From NCBI RefSeq assembly GCF_006438825.1, contig NZ_RCZP01000046.1, positions 1 to 36,147 on the forward strand: a stretch of 36,147 bases of DNA, given 5' to 3'. The translations under genes and the position numbers were made by a program. This DNA comes from Muricoccus nepalensis. GTDB taxonomy: Bacteria > Pseudomonadota > Alphaproteobacteria > Acetobacterales > Acetobacteraceae. Under the pieces are notes generated by a model. The model saw only the letters and a program-made list of their open reading frames with translations. It was not told the origin of the DNA and did not search any database. Shown here one piece after another: positions 27,057-34,634 of the stretch (positions within the stretch are counted from its first letter, which is position 1; each line of letters starts with the position of its first letter).

Positions 27057-30000
27057 CGCCACCTCCTCCAATTGGGTTCCATGTTGCCGCCCCAGCACTC
27101 GGGGGCGCCGCTCTCACAGCCGCGGAGGCGCCTGGCTTTCGTGGCGGCAGGCCGGTCTGTGGTCGTAAATCCTCCGCCAGTACCGGCGACCGGGACGGGG
27201 GCAGGCTCAGTCCCACCTCAGAAAGGCCCGGAAGGCCGCCTGACGCGTTCGGGGGGACATTCCGGCCGATACTTGGCCACGGCACTGAGGGGGCGTCCGG
27301 GGGGCCAGGGCGGGGCGGCTCAGGCTCAGGCCGATCCTCCGGCGTGAAGGCCGCTAGCTCGCCCAAACGCTCCTCCAGGAACCGCCAAACGTCCTCAGGG
27401 TCGAACTCGGTTCGAGCCCACCCCCTTTGCGTCCGCTGCCCTGCTCCCTTGGGTCGGTAGGTGAAGGCCCAGACACCCGAGGTTGGGGACATTCCCCTTA
27501 GAGTAACTAATCTTAGGGGAATGTCCCCAACCTCGCCCTTTTCGACTCCCCACCGCTGGAAGGCTTTCTTGCCCGCTTCGACGGTGCCGAAGAGGTCAGG
27601 ATAAGCCCGTGCAGCGTCGGAGGGGCTGGCGAGGAAGATGCCACGGCAGGCCATGCGCTCCACCGACCCCGGCGCAAGGTCGCGCCAGTCGAGGAGCTCG
27701 TCCACCAAGAGAGGAGTCACCACGTCGGCGAAGAGCCAGACCCGCACCGGGTCCTGTTCGGTGCGGTTAATCCCTCGGGCGCGGCCGATGCCCTGCACAA
27801 TCTCCGCGTCCGTAATCGCGGTCGAAACCAGTTCGGCGGCCGGGTTCGCGTAGGCGCGAACCTCCACGGTGCCGCTCCTGCCCTCCGTCAGCCGGACTCC
27901 TCGCGTCTCGCGCTGGCTCTCGGCCACCTCTACCGGCTCGCCCGTGAGAGCAGCGGCCAGGACCCGCACCTGATCGGATCGGGGGCGTGGCCGCCCGATG
28001 ACGAAGAGGTGCCGCACGTCTTTCCAGCGGTCGATGCCAGCAACCGCGTTGAAATGCCCTGTTTCAACTCCGGGCAGACCGGCGAAGGCTGCTTCCGCAT
28101 CTTCGTAGGTGATGACCAGAGACCGCTCCCCGCAGGTCTCCCCCGCCACGAAGTCGCGCAGGTTGGCCAGTATCGGCGGGAGGTTCTCCGGCTTCCCGTT
28201 CTCGTCCAGCGTGACCTTCATCCGCCCGGGGAGGAGCGTGGTCTTGCCCCATCCGCCGCGCACCTGGCGCACCTCCATATGGGGCGCCTTCACGCGCACC
28301 GGCTCAGGCACCTCCAGACGGGGCAGATAGGCCCGTACAAGGTCGGCCGGCATGGTGGCGTCCAACAGCAGGACAGGCGCTTCGTGGATGGCCCCCATCA
28401 TCTCGGAGATGGTGTTGAGGCTGAGGCTCCACCGTTGCTCGCCCTCGCGATCCTTCCTCCACAGGAGTTCGGCTCGTCCGGTCGCCTCGTTGCCGCTGGC
28501 TAGGAGGTCCGCCATGACGGTCCACATGGCCGCCCAGCGGGCCACCTGGGCATTCACTCCGGCCTGCTCCGCAGCCTCGCGCCGCGCCTCGGCCGACATG
28601 CCGGGCCGCTGTAACCCTTCGATCCGCCGGTTCCACTCATGTCCGCGCGCCGCGCCACACTCGGCCGCAGACAGGCCGGTAGCGTCCAAGGCCTCACGCC
28701 GGACATAACCCTCGGGCGCAGCCTCGAGAGCACGCTGCAGCTTTGTCCGAGCGGTCAGAAGGGCGTCGGTGGCGTCGTAGTCAGGGACCTGGCGCCCGCC
28801 ACCTGCTTTAGCGAGGACGGGATGGTTCCCTAGTCCGTCTGTCAGCACATCAACCGCGATGGTGCGGCCAGTCTTGAGGCCATCCTGCCAGAACGCCTCG
28901 TCCAGGATCGTCAGCGAAAGGCCTTTCTGGATGCCACCGGGCAAGGTGTGAAAGCCGGCCTCGTGCGTGGCGATAACGATGTCCGCCGCCCCCACCGCCG
29001 CAGCTTGCCGGTAATAGCCACACTGGTTCTCGCCATGTCGGAAAGGGCAGGCGGGAGCCCCCTCCTTCTTCCCGCCACAGACCGCCGTTTCCACAACCTC
29101 GCCGGCAGAGGTCGCAAGCTTCACGGCATCCAGATCAAGGCACATCTGAGCGTTGGGGTTGAGCGGGTCGTCCCGCTCGCGCCCGCGATGCACCGCCACT
29201 GTCACTCCCTGGCGTTCCGCCTCGGCGGCGAAGGCCTCTTCCGCTTCGACGTTGAGCTTCGTCGTAGGACCCAGCCAGAGCGTGCGGTGGGGTTGCTCGG
29301 CAGCCTTGGCCGCCACCACCCAGTCAACGGCTGCGATGCGAGCCTCACGGCTCTTGCCGGCCCCCACGTCGACCGCGAGCCCGAGATGCGGCGGCTTCGC
29401 GCCCTTCGGCGCTGCGCGCCACCTCGCCGCGTCCAGCATGAAGGTGCCAATGCGATCGTGCATCTCGCCGCGTGCTTCGGTCAGATCGTGCGCCGGAGCC
29501 TCATGGTGCGGCGCCACACCTTCCGGGACTTCGCGCTTGTTCGCGTCAACCCAGACGAAGGCTCCATCAAGGAGCGCATCCAGGTAAGCATCGGATCCAA
29601 AGCGCGCGAGGTCGGCGGCGCTGTGCTCCCCCGGTTCCCGATCAGCAGCAGCTTGGATCGCGGCGCGGCAGGCACCCTTGACCGCTTGGTCATCCCGGTT
29701 CTGCGGCGGCGTCTGGCGCGCATAAAGGAGGGTGGCGCGGCGCAAGGGTGCGTGCCAGCCTTCCCGCCCTTCGCCATCACCCAGCAGCGCCAGCGCGCCC
29801 GCCACGGTACGGGCCGCGGTGGGGTCCAAGCCAGCGCCGGCGGCCACCTTCTCGCGCCGCTTCTGCACGGTAGCCCGCAGCGCATCGAGATCCAGCGCGG
29901 GCAGCGTCACCGCTTCCTCGAGCCCTTTCACCCATCCGGTCCGGCGAGGCAGCGGGTCGTGCCCGCCCTCGATGATGGGGTCCGCGATGTAGTGCGGCTG

Positions 30001-30624
30001 AGCTGCGTTGAAGGGCGCCCGGTCCACGGCCGGTGCATGAACGTGAAGATAGAGCCTCAGGTCGTCGTTGCTGATCGGCTCTGCCAGCCAGAAGAACAGA
30101 TGCACCTTGAGAACGCCGGCCACGAACCCGGCGGAACTCGATAGCTGCCACCAGCACGCTACATCGTGGAAGCACTCAGGTAGAAGGTCGTGGATTGCTG
30201 CCTCAATCGCGCTCTCCGGATCGTCGGCTAGATCGTCTGACTGCCGGAGCGGCCACCCGTCGACGTCGATCATGAGCCAGCGGCGTGGCACCTCGCCCAA
30301 CGTCGGGAGCTTGCCGGTGCGGCTGACCTTCTTCGCGCGCCGGAACCGATGCTTCGGGTTCTCCTCCAGTATCGCGCGCGCCTCGGGAAGCAGCTCGCCG
30401 CGAACGATGAAGGCTTGCGGGTCAAGCCGAACCTTCTCCAGCAGCGCCGCCACATCCGCGAGGGATGCAACCGGCCGTTCGTGCGCGGTAAAGCTGGCGC
30501 CCGCGTCGTAGCTGATCTTGCGCCAGTCGCTACTGGTGAGATTCCACGCCCACCGCTTCGTGGCGAAGCGCGGAGCACCGGCCGGCGTCGGGACCGTGCG
30601 GAGGACGAGGAGGGATTCTGTCAA
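27049..30624 (-). CDS. Primase-helicase replication protein (AEP primase + DinG/XPD-like helicase)
   Basis: A 1191-residue protein starting with TTG at 30624, after GGGAGG and overlapping the upstream stop (TTGA). The N-terminal part fits an archaeo-eukaryotic primase: WLMIDVDG (D120, D122) gives the metal-binding pair and KVHLFFWL (H175) the sxH motif. The C-terminal part is a superfamily 2 helicase: GAGKS Walker A near 421-425, four cysteines near 495, 516, 526 and 535 as in iron-sulphur DinG/XPD helicases, and a DEAF box near 575-578. The last 100 residues are Pro-rich. It probably primes and drives plasmid replication. A 58-bp palindrome (27478-27535) lies in the coding sequence in frame. 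Confidence 0.75.
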   Translation of the reverse strand: MTESLLVLRTVPTPAGAPRFATKRWAWNLTSSDWRKISYDAGASFTAHERPVASLADVAALLEKVRLDPQAFIVRGELLPEARAILEENPKHRFRRAKKVSRTGKLPTLGEVPRRWLMIDVDGWPLRQSDDLADDPESAIEAAIHDLLPECFHDVACWWQLSSSAGFVAGVLKVHLFFWLAEPISNDDLRLYLHVHAPAVDRAPFNAAQPHYIADPIIEGGHDPLPRRTGWVKGLEEAVTLPALDLDALRATVQKRREKVAAGAGLDPTAARTVAGALALLGDGEGREGWHAPLRRATLLYARQTPPQNRDDQAVKGACRAAIQAAADREPGEHSAADLARFGSDAYLDALLDGAFVWVDANKREVPEGVAPHHEAPAHDLTEARGEMHDRIGTFMLDAARWRAAPKGAKPPHLGLAVDVGAGKSREARIAAVDWVVAAKAAEQPHRTLWLGPTTKLNVEAEEAFAAEAERQGVTVAVHRGRERDDPLNPNAQMCLDLDAVKLATSAGEVVETAVCGGKKEGAPACPFRHGENQCGYYRQAAAVGAADIVIATHEAGFHTLPGGIQKGLSLTILDEAFWQDGLKTGRTIAVDVLTDGLGNHPVLAKAGGGRQVPDYDATDALLTARTKLQRALEAAPEGYVRREALDATGLSAAECGAARGHEWNRRIEGLQRPGMSAEARREAAEQAGVNAQVARWAAMWTVMADLLASGNEATGRAELLWRKDREGEQRWSLSLNTISEMMGAIHEAPVLLLDATMPADLVRAYLPRLEVPEPVRVKAPHMEVRQVRGGWGKTTLLPGRMKVTLDENGKPENLPPILANLRDFVAGETCGERSLVITYEDAEAAFAGLPGVETGHFNAVAGIDRWKDVRHLFVIGRPRPRSDQVRVLAAALTGEPVEVAESQRETRGVRLTEGRSGTVEVRAYANPAAELVSTAITDAEIVQGIGRARGINRTEQDPVRVWLFADVVTPLLVDELLDWRDLAPGSVERMACRGIFLASPSDAARAYPDLFGTVEAGKKAFQRWGVEKGEVGDIPLRLVTLRGMSPTSGVWAFTYRPKGAGQRTQRGWARTEFDPEDVWRFLEERLGELAAFTPEDRPEPEPPRPGPPDAPSVPWPSIGRNVPPNASGGLPGLSEVGLSLPPSRSPVLAEDLRPQTGLPPRKPGASAAVRAAPPSAGAATWNPIGGGGGG
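27478..27535. repeat. REPIN-like perfect palindrome inside the primase-helicase gene
   Basis: Arms of 25 bases pair with one mismatch across an 8-base loop (left arm 27478-27502, right arm 27511-27535). Each arm itself holds a small palindrome, GGGGACATTCCCC or its inverse, as in REP elements that occur as inverted pairs. The reading frame stays open through it. Confidence 0.75.
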
Positions 30625-30893
30625 CCACTGCCTCCCGACCGGGAGGGCGGCCAAACCGCCGCGATAGCTGTAGTGGCGGCCTCCAGGGCGCCAGGCTGCA
30701 GGCTGAAGCTAGGCCACGCGCGCCCCTGCCGATCGCGTCGGGTCGGGCACCGCAGCGTGACGCAACCAGCTTCGTCACGGCTCGCCTCGATGCCTGCCAG
30801 CGACACGCCGGGGAGCCGGATGGAGGCATAAGCAAAACCTGGCCGGATCTCCCGGACGGTCACGCGCTCGATGCTGGAGGAGGAGGCGGTCAT
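30621..30893 (-). CDS. SpoVG-like small protein
   Basis: A 90-residue protein. IERVTVREIRPGFAYASIRLPGVSLAGIEASRDEAGCVTLRCPTRRDRQGRAWPSFSL, followed by a short helix (ALEAATTAIAAVW), follows the outline of SpoVG-type domains: beta strands carrying a conserved surface loop, then a C-terminal helix. Members bind nucleic acid and regulate. The match is modest. It is translationally coupled on both sides and lies just before the primase-helicase. Confidence 0.5.
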   Translation of the reverse strand: MTASSSSIERVTVREIRPGFAYASIRLPGVSLAGIEASRDEAGCVTLRCPTRRDRQGRAWPSFSLQPGALEAATTAIAAVWPPSRSGGSG

Positions 30894-31120
30894 GAGCGAT
30901 CCCCCTTCCGCCGGAGGGTGCGCAGCAGGACTGCCTGTTTAGGCAGCCCTGCTCGGATTAGGGCCGCCACGGTGCGATCAGCATCGTCGCGAAGGTCGTG
31001 GTAGCGAGCGGACGCGCCACGCGCTTTCCACTCGGCCGCCGCTTCGTCAAAGGTCCGCCTCAGGCGGAGTATCAGAGCGTCGAAGTAAGGCCCGCTCGGG
31101 AAAGGGATCACCTCACCCAC
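30890..31120 (-). CDS. Small hypothetical protein of the replication operon
   Basis: A 76-residue protein beginning with GTG. It is helical: YFDALILRLRRTFDEAAAEWKARG, then DADRTVAALIRAGLPKQAVLLRTLRRKG. The charge is mixed and basic at the end. It overlaps both neighbours by a few bases. No family recognised. Confidence 0.55.
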   Translation of the reverse strand: MGEVIPFPSGPYFDALILRLRRTFDEAAAEWKARGASARYHDLRDDADRTVAALIRAGLPKQAVLLRTLRRKGDRS

Positions 31121-31304
31121 GGCGACCTCCTTCCATCCGGCCCTTCTCGGCTGCGGCAGCAGCGACGGTGGGGAAGAGCAGCAGCAAAGGCCGGCGAGCG
31201 GTGGCGGCCGAGGTCGGGGGGAGAACCAGCGCGCCGCGGGGCGATCCGTCCTCGTTCGGCAAATCGTGCAGGACCGCCAGCTTGATCTGGACGGCGGGGC
31301 TCAC
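31113..31304 (-). CDS. Small hypothetical protein of the replication operon
   Basis: A 63-residue protein from the GTG at 31304, whose start overlaps the previous stop (GTGA). The reading is VQIKLAVLHDLPNEDGSPRGALVLPPTSA, then RRPLLLLFPTVAAAAAEKG. Chained overlaps support translation. It has no recognised domain. A longer frame upstream exists but lacks protein character. Confidence 0.5.
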   Translation of the reverse strand: MSPAVQIKLAVLHDLPNEDGSPRGALVLPPTSAATARRPLLLLFPTVAAAAAEKGRMEGGRRG

Positions 31305-31639
31305 CTGTCCCGCTCCCGCCGAGGGCCACACCAGACCCAGCCGCCACGACCGAAGACCCACCCACCGCGATCCGCAAGGGCTCGGAGCGCGCCGAGGAGG
31401 GCGAGATCCCGCGCCAACCATCCAGCGCGGCCGCGCCTCCAGGTGCAGGCAATGTCGAGGAGGCGAACGGTTTGGCAGGCGTTGAGGGGAAGCCCCCGCG
31501 CCAGCAGCGCGACTGCGGCGACGCGGGCACCGTGCCGATCAGCGCGGAGCGCCGGGGCCTGCCACCACTCGCCAGTGCAGATCGAACGCGTCGCCCTGTT
31601 CGCTGGGATGGCACCAGACTGCAGAGAGGGGGCGCTCAT
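31301..31639 (-). CDS. Hypothetical protein of the replication operon
   Basis: A 112-residue protein, overlapping both neighbours by four bases. The middle, ARVAAVALLARGLPLNACQTVRLLDIACTW, and WLARDLALLGALRALADRGGWVFGRGGWVW near the C-terminus read as helices with a final Gly/Trp-rich strand region, a possible winged-helix. It is rich in Trp and Arg. The DNA-binding idea is inference. Confidence 0.5.
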   Translation of the reverse strand: MSAPSLQSGAIPANRATRSICTGEWWQAPALRADRHGARVAAVALLARGLPLNACQTVRLLDIACTWRRGRAGWLARDLALLGALRALADRGGWVFGRGGWVWCGPRRERDR

Positions 31640-31974
31640 GCTGCACCCCCGGCGCTCGTTATCTTGCGAAGCTTGGCCTGCGCTCCCATCGCATCGGCCA
31701 GACGGACGAATCCCATCAGGACAACCCCGCCGACATCCAGAGTGGCTGCGAGGAGCTGTTCTCCGGTTCGATCGGTCCGACTTACCCCGGGGTCGTGCGT
31801 CAGCATGGCCGCCACACCGCCTGGCTTCGTCAGCGAGCTGAAGAAAGCATCCGGCGTCGCCAGCTCGGCGCTTGGGGCGACGATGACGGCGAAAGGTCTG
31901 CCCTGAGCCTGGGGCTCGGAGAGGATGTGAAGCCGAGTGTTGGTCCCTGCTGGCAGGGTGAGGGTGTGTGGCAT
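31636..31974 (-). CDS. First gene of the replication operon, hypothetical
   Basis: A 112-residue protein. It begins with a beta-rich stretch (TLTLPAGTNTRLHILSEP, RPFAVIVAPSAELATPDAFFSSL), then GGVAAMLTHDPGVSRTDRTGEQLLAATLDVGGVVLMGFVRLADAM. No family is recognised. An extended -10 element (32030-32038) lies 56-64 bases upstream. It leads a chain of eight overlapping or near-overlapping genes down to 26053. Confidence 0.55.
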   Translation of the reverse strand: MPHTLTLPAGTNTRLHILSEPQAQGRPFAVIVAPSAELATPDAFFSSLTKPGGVAAMLTHDPGVSRTDRTGEQLLAATLDVGGVVLMGFVRLADAMGAQAKLRKITSAGGAA

Positions 31975-32029
31975 CGTCCGCCCCTTTAGGGACGGCGGCT
32001 CAAAAGCCCTTGCAACCTGGGACTAAACT

Positions 32030-32038
32030 ACTATAACA
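32030..32038 (-). promoter_or_regulatory. Extended -10 promoter of the replication operon
   Basis: On the minus strand this reads TGTTATAGT, a TGn-extended -10. A TTGACC lies 22 bases further upstream, too far for a normal -35, so the extended -10 is the better explanation. The leader before the ATG at 31974 would be about 48 bases. Confidence 0.45.
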
Positions 32039-32086
32039 CGGGCGTTGATGGGTTTTTGGTCAAGGTCCGCGTTCAGTAGCTTCGCC

Positions 32087-32125
32087 CCACCCGCTTTCAG
32101 CCTTGGTCCGGCTGTAGGCGGGTGG
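32087..32125. other. Long two-stem hairpin upstream of the replication operon
   Basis: CCACCCGC (32087-32094) pairs with GCGGGTGG (32118-32125), and inside it CAGCC (32098-32102) pairs with GGCTG (32110-32114), separated by a 3x3 internal loop. No T-run follows on either strand. It lies between the excisionase-like gene and the replication promoter, where a terminator, a single-strand origin or a protein-binding site are all possible. Confidence 0.5.
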
Positions 32126-32139
32126 TCGCATTTAGGGCC

Positions 32140-32433
32140 TTAGGCCGCCGCGACCGCGTTGGAGGGCGAAGAGGCCTTGCGGGGCCGGCTGGGCTTACGC
32201 CGGGCTCCCAAACCCAGAACCGAGGCAACCTCGGCCAGATGCTTGCGTCGGATGATCCATTCCCGGCCAAGCTTCTCGGCGGGAACCGTCCCGTTGATTA
32301 CAGCATTGCGGACGTGGTTGTAGGTCACGCCCTCGAAGATTTCAGGGTCCAGGCCGAGGGCACCCGCATTCTCGCGTGCCTCGCGGAGGTACTGGGGCAG
32401 AAAGATCGGATCGTCAGGCGAAGGGGATGGCAT
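32140..32433 (-). CDS. Excisionase/HTH-like DNA-binding protein
   Basis: A 97-residue protein. VTYNHVRNAVINGTVPAEKLGREWIIRRKHLAEVASVLG is a winged helix-turn-helix of the MerR/excisionase type: recognition helix, wing turn (EWIIRR), then a helix. The C-terminus is basic (ARRKPSRPRKASS). GGAG precedes the ATG. It overlaps the 301-residue regulator by 20 bases. Given the tyrosine recombinase nearby, it may be an excisionase; it could equally be a plain repressor. Confidence 0.6.
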   Translation of the reverse strand: MPSPSPDDPIFLPQYLREARENAGALGLDPEIFEGVTYNHVRNAVINGTVPAEKLGREWIIRRKHLAEVASVLGLGARRKPSRPRKASSPSNAVAAA

Positions 32434-33319
32434 AGGATTGTTCTCCTAGCCGGCGCGGCCGGCTCGCAAACGATTGCGTGGAGATGCCCAGCCGAGGACG
32501 CGAGCGGACTTGTGGTTCACTCTCTGTCTCTCTAAATTCGCAGCTGTGCGAACAGCTGGTCCCGTTGGTGCGGGGCTGGACATCATGGTTGGACGGCGCC
32601 TCGGTGGCCCCTGGCAGGGCTCCGTTGGCGCCGTTCTCCGTTTCAGACTTGGTCCCTTGCGGACCTCCCTCGGTCGGAAAAACACCGTTGCCGTCCTTGA
32701 CCTCGCTAACAGCGGGGGTGCTGGTCGGCGGAAGGGGGAGGCTGCCACGACGGCTCAATGTGTCAGCCCAAAGGTCGCCTGCCGCCATGATCATGCGGCG
32801 ATCAAGGTATGTCTTTCGGACGACGCCCCCTACGTCCGCCCCAAATCCTTGCGGGATATAGTAGTCGTACCGGTCTTCTCTCCAGACCACTTTCCCTGAC
32901 TGGGGCATGTCCATCGACAACTCGATGGTGAGCGGAACCCTTTCGGGCCACACCAACAATTCAGTGCTGCCCTTGTGGGCCAAGGTCCAGCGTCCCGCAT
33001 CGTCAACCGCCTGAGCCACGGCGTCGTGAAGGCACTGCCCTGGCTCACGCGGCTCCCCTCCAGGCGCGGAGGCAAACATCCTCATACTGCCCAAAGCGGC
33101 CGCGGTGAGGGCCGCATCACTCAACTGATGAGCAGCAAAGGAGAGAAGGACATAGGCAAGGTGGCCACAATCAAAGTGGCTATTGTGCTGTGCTCCGCCG
33201 ACCTCTCCCTTTGGGATCAGACCGGCGTCTCGCAGGACGCGAAGGATGCGCAGGACGGAGGCGGGCAGGAACTTCGCTTCCGCCGCCATCCGCACGTTGA
33301 CTGTTCCGATCAGCGACAT
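32414..33319 (-). CDS. Putative winged-helix regulator, hypothetical
   Basis: A 301-residue protein. The N-terminus, VNVRMAAEAKFLPASVLRILRVLRDAGLIPKGEVGGAQHNSHFDCGHLAYVLLSFAAHQLSDAALTAA, reads as a wHTH followed by a helical domain. The middle (STELLVWPERVPLTIELSMDMP, KVVWREDRYDYYIPQGFGADVGGVVRKTYLD) is beta-rich. The last 100 residues are disordered and hydrophilic, with lower-GC DNA. It is divergent from the zinc-ribbon and recombinase genes across an inverted repeat, so it may control them. No family name can be given. Confidence 0.5.
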   Translation of the reverse strand: MSLIGTVNVRMAAEAKFLPASVLRILRVLRDAGLIPKGEVGGAQHNSHFDCGHLAYVLLSFAAHQLSDAALTAAALGSMRMFASAPGGEPREPGQCLHDAVAQAVDDAGRWTLAHKGSTELLVWPERVPLTIELSMDMPQSGKVVWREDRYDYYIPQGFGADVGGVVRKTYLDRRMIMAAGDLWADTLSRRGSLPLPPTSTPAVSEVKDGNGVFPTEGGPQGTKSETENGANGALPGATEAPSNHDVQPRTNGTSCSHSCEFRETESEPQVRSRPRLGISTQSFASRPRRLGEQSYAIPFA

Positions 33320-33437
33320 CGCATCGAACTATGGCTGCAAAGAACGTGTTGTGCAATCCCTCTCTTCCCCTTTCGTTAACTTTTCTGGTATCCGACAACA
33401 GTGAATTATCGGATGTTAGACGCAAAGGGAGTTTCGC
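33320..33437. promoter_or_regulatory. Divergent promoter region with inverted repeat
   Basis: This 118-base gap between divergent genes is AT-richer than its surroundings and holds ATCCGA (33390-33395) and TCGGAT (33409-33414) as inverted arms over 13 bases. GTTAAC lies just upstream. It probably carries the promoters and operator for the regulator and the recombinase group. Confidence 0.45.
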
Positions 33438-33650
33438 ATGGTGAAGACCTGGGGCACCTCGGCTCCAACCGAGGAGAAGTGCTCGCAGTGCGGCTCGTGC
33501 TACGAGGTGCGGCAGGTAAAGACGCCGGTGCGTGACAAGGACAGCTTCAACTGCGTCGTCTGTCGCTACGAAATGGATAGCTGGAACGACACTACCTATC
33601 CCACGTACCGCCTGATCAAGCGCGAGCCCTGGCCCCGTCAGGCTGACTGA
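33438..33650 (+). CDS. Small zinc-ribbon protein
   Basis: A 70-residue protein with two Cys pairs, KCSQCGSCYEV and FNCVVCRYEMDSWNDTTYPTYRLI, forming a zinc ribbon. I know this CxVCxxxMxxW...PxYxL pattern as a common small protein of alphaproteobacterial prophages and chromosomes with no set role. GGGAGT precedes the ATG. Its stop is 6 bases before the recombinase start, so the two are co-transcribed. Confidence 0.7.
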   Translation: MVKTWGTSAPTEEKCSQCGSCYEVRQVKTPVRDKDSFNCVVCRYEMDSWNDTTYPTYRLIKREPWPRQAD

Positions 33651-33656
33651 GAACTC

Positions 33657-34631
33657 ATGACATCCGCCATCGTCCCTGCCGCGGCCGCGCAGATCCAAAC
33701 AAATGCTGCCAGCCTTTCCGCTGAGGCGCTGGACTATGCGCGCGAGGCGTCGGCCGCGAACACGCGCCGCGCCTATCGAGCAGCTTGGCAGGACTTCATT
33801 GCCTGGTGCACGATCGAGGGGCGCTCCTCCCTGCCTGCTACGCCAGAGACTGTCGGCACCTTCCTCGCGGCGCGCGCCAACACGCACAAGGCCGCCAGCC
33901 TCTCCATCCGCCTCGTTGCGATTGGCCAGGCGCACCGCCTCGCCGGTCACCGCCTGGACACGGGGCACCCCGCTATCCGCGAGACGATGAAAGGCATTCG
34001 CCGCACCCATGGCACGGCGCCAACGAAAAAGTCCGCGGCGATCTCGGCCGTGATCCGTGATGCCGTGGACGCGCTGGCGAGGCGCCCCAGCCTCCGCGCC
34101 GCACGCGACCGCGCTCTCCTCCTCATCGGCTTCGCTGCGGCTCTACGCAGGTCGGAGCTGGTGGCGCTGGACGTGGCCGACGTCGCCTTCGTGGCCGAGG
34201 GAGTGATCCTCAACCTGTGCCGCTCAAAGACCGACACTGAGGGGCGCGGAACAGAGATTGCCATTCCCACCGGCAGCTCGGAGCGGACGTGCCCAGTTCT
34301 CGCTCTGCGCGCTTGGCTAGCGGCGGCAAGCATTGAGACGGGGGCAATCTTTCGCAGCGTGAACCGGCACGGACAGTTGGGCGCTGCTCGCCTGTCGGAC
34401 CGCGATGTAGCGCTCGCAGTGAAAGCCGCGGTTCAGGCTGCCGGATACGATCCCGCCGCCTTCTCCGGTCATTCGCTGCGCAGCGGATTCATCACCAGTG
34501 CAGCGCGTGCTGGAGTCCCTGAAGCGCACATCCAGAACCAGAGCCGGCACAAGTCGCTACCGGTGCTGCGCGGCTATATCCGGCGCGGATCACTCTTCGT
34601 GGACAACGCTGCGGCGCGGGTAGGATTGTAA
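33657..34631 (+). CDS. Tyrosine recombinase / integrase
   Basis: A 324-residue tyrosine recombinase with the full catalytic set: R164 (FAAALRRSELVALDV), K191 (RSKTDTEG), H272 and R275 (GHSLRSGF), H298 (SRHKSL) and Y307 (LRGYIRRG). The N-terminal SAM-like DNA-binding domain is at about 20-115 (ANTRRAYRAAWQDFIAWC). It could resolve plasmid dimers or integrate the element. The length and the ending are like phage- and plasmid-borne XerC/D-type integrases. No attP or tRNA fragment can be named from the sequence. Its stop is 3 bases before the next gene. Confidence 0.9.
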   Translation: MTSAIVPAAAAQIQTNAASLSAEALDYAREASAANTRRAYRAAWQDFIAWCTIEGRSSLPATPETVGTFLAARANTHKAASLSIRLVAIGQAHRLAGHRLDTGHPAIRETMKGIRRTHGTAPTKKSAAISAVIRDAVDALARRPSLRAARDRALLLIGFAAALRRSELVALDVADVAFVAEGVILNLCRSKTDTEGRGTEIAIPTGSSERTCPVLALRAWLAAASIETGAIFRSVNRHGQLGAARLSDRDVALAVKAAVQAAGYDPAAFSGHSLRSGFITSAARAGVPEAHIQNQSRHKSLPVLRGYIRRGSLFVDNAAARVGL

Positions 34632-34634
34632 GCT

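Noticed and set aside
27251-27263. A second GGGGACATTCC copy near the REPIN-like element
   Set aside because: Only 11 bases match, without an inverted partner; it may be chance in G-rich DNA.
28948-30144. A 398-residue plus-strand frame within the primase-helicase gene
   Set aside because: It is antisense to primase and helicase motifs; rich in Arg and His with no protein-like pattern.
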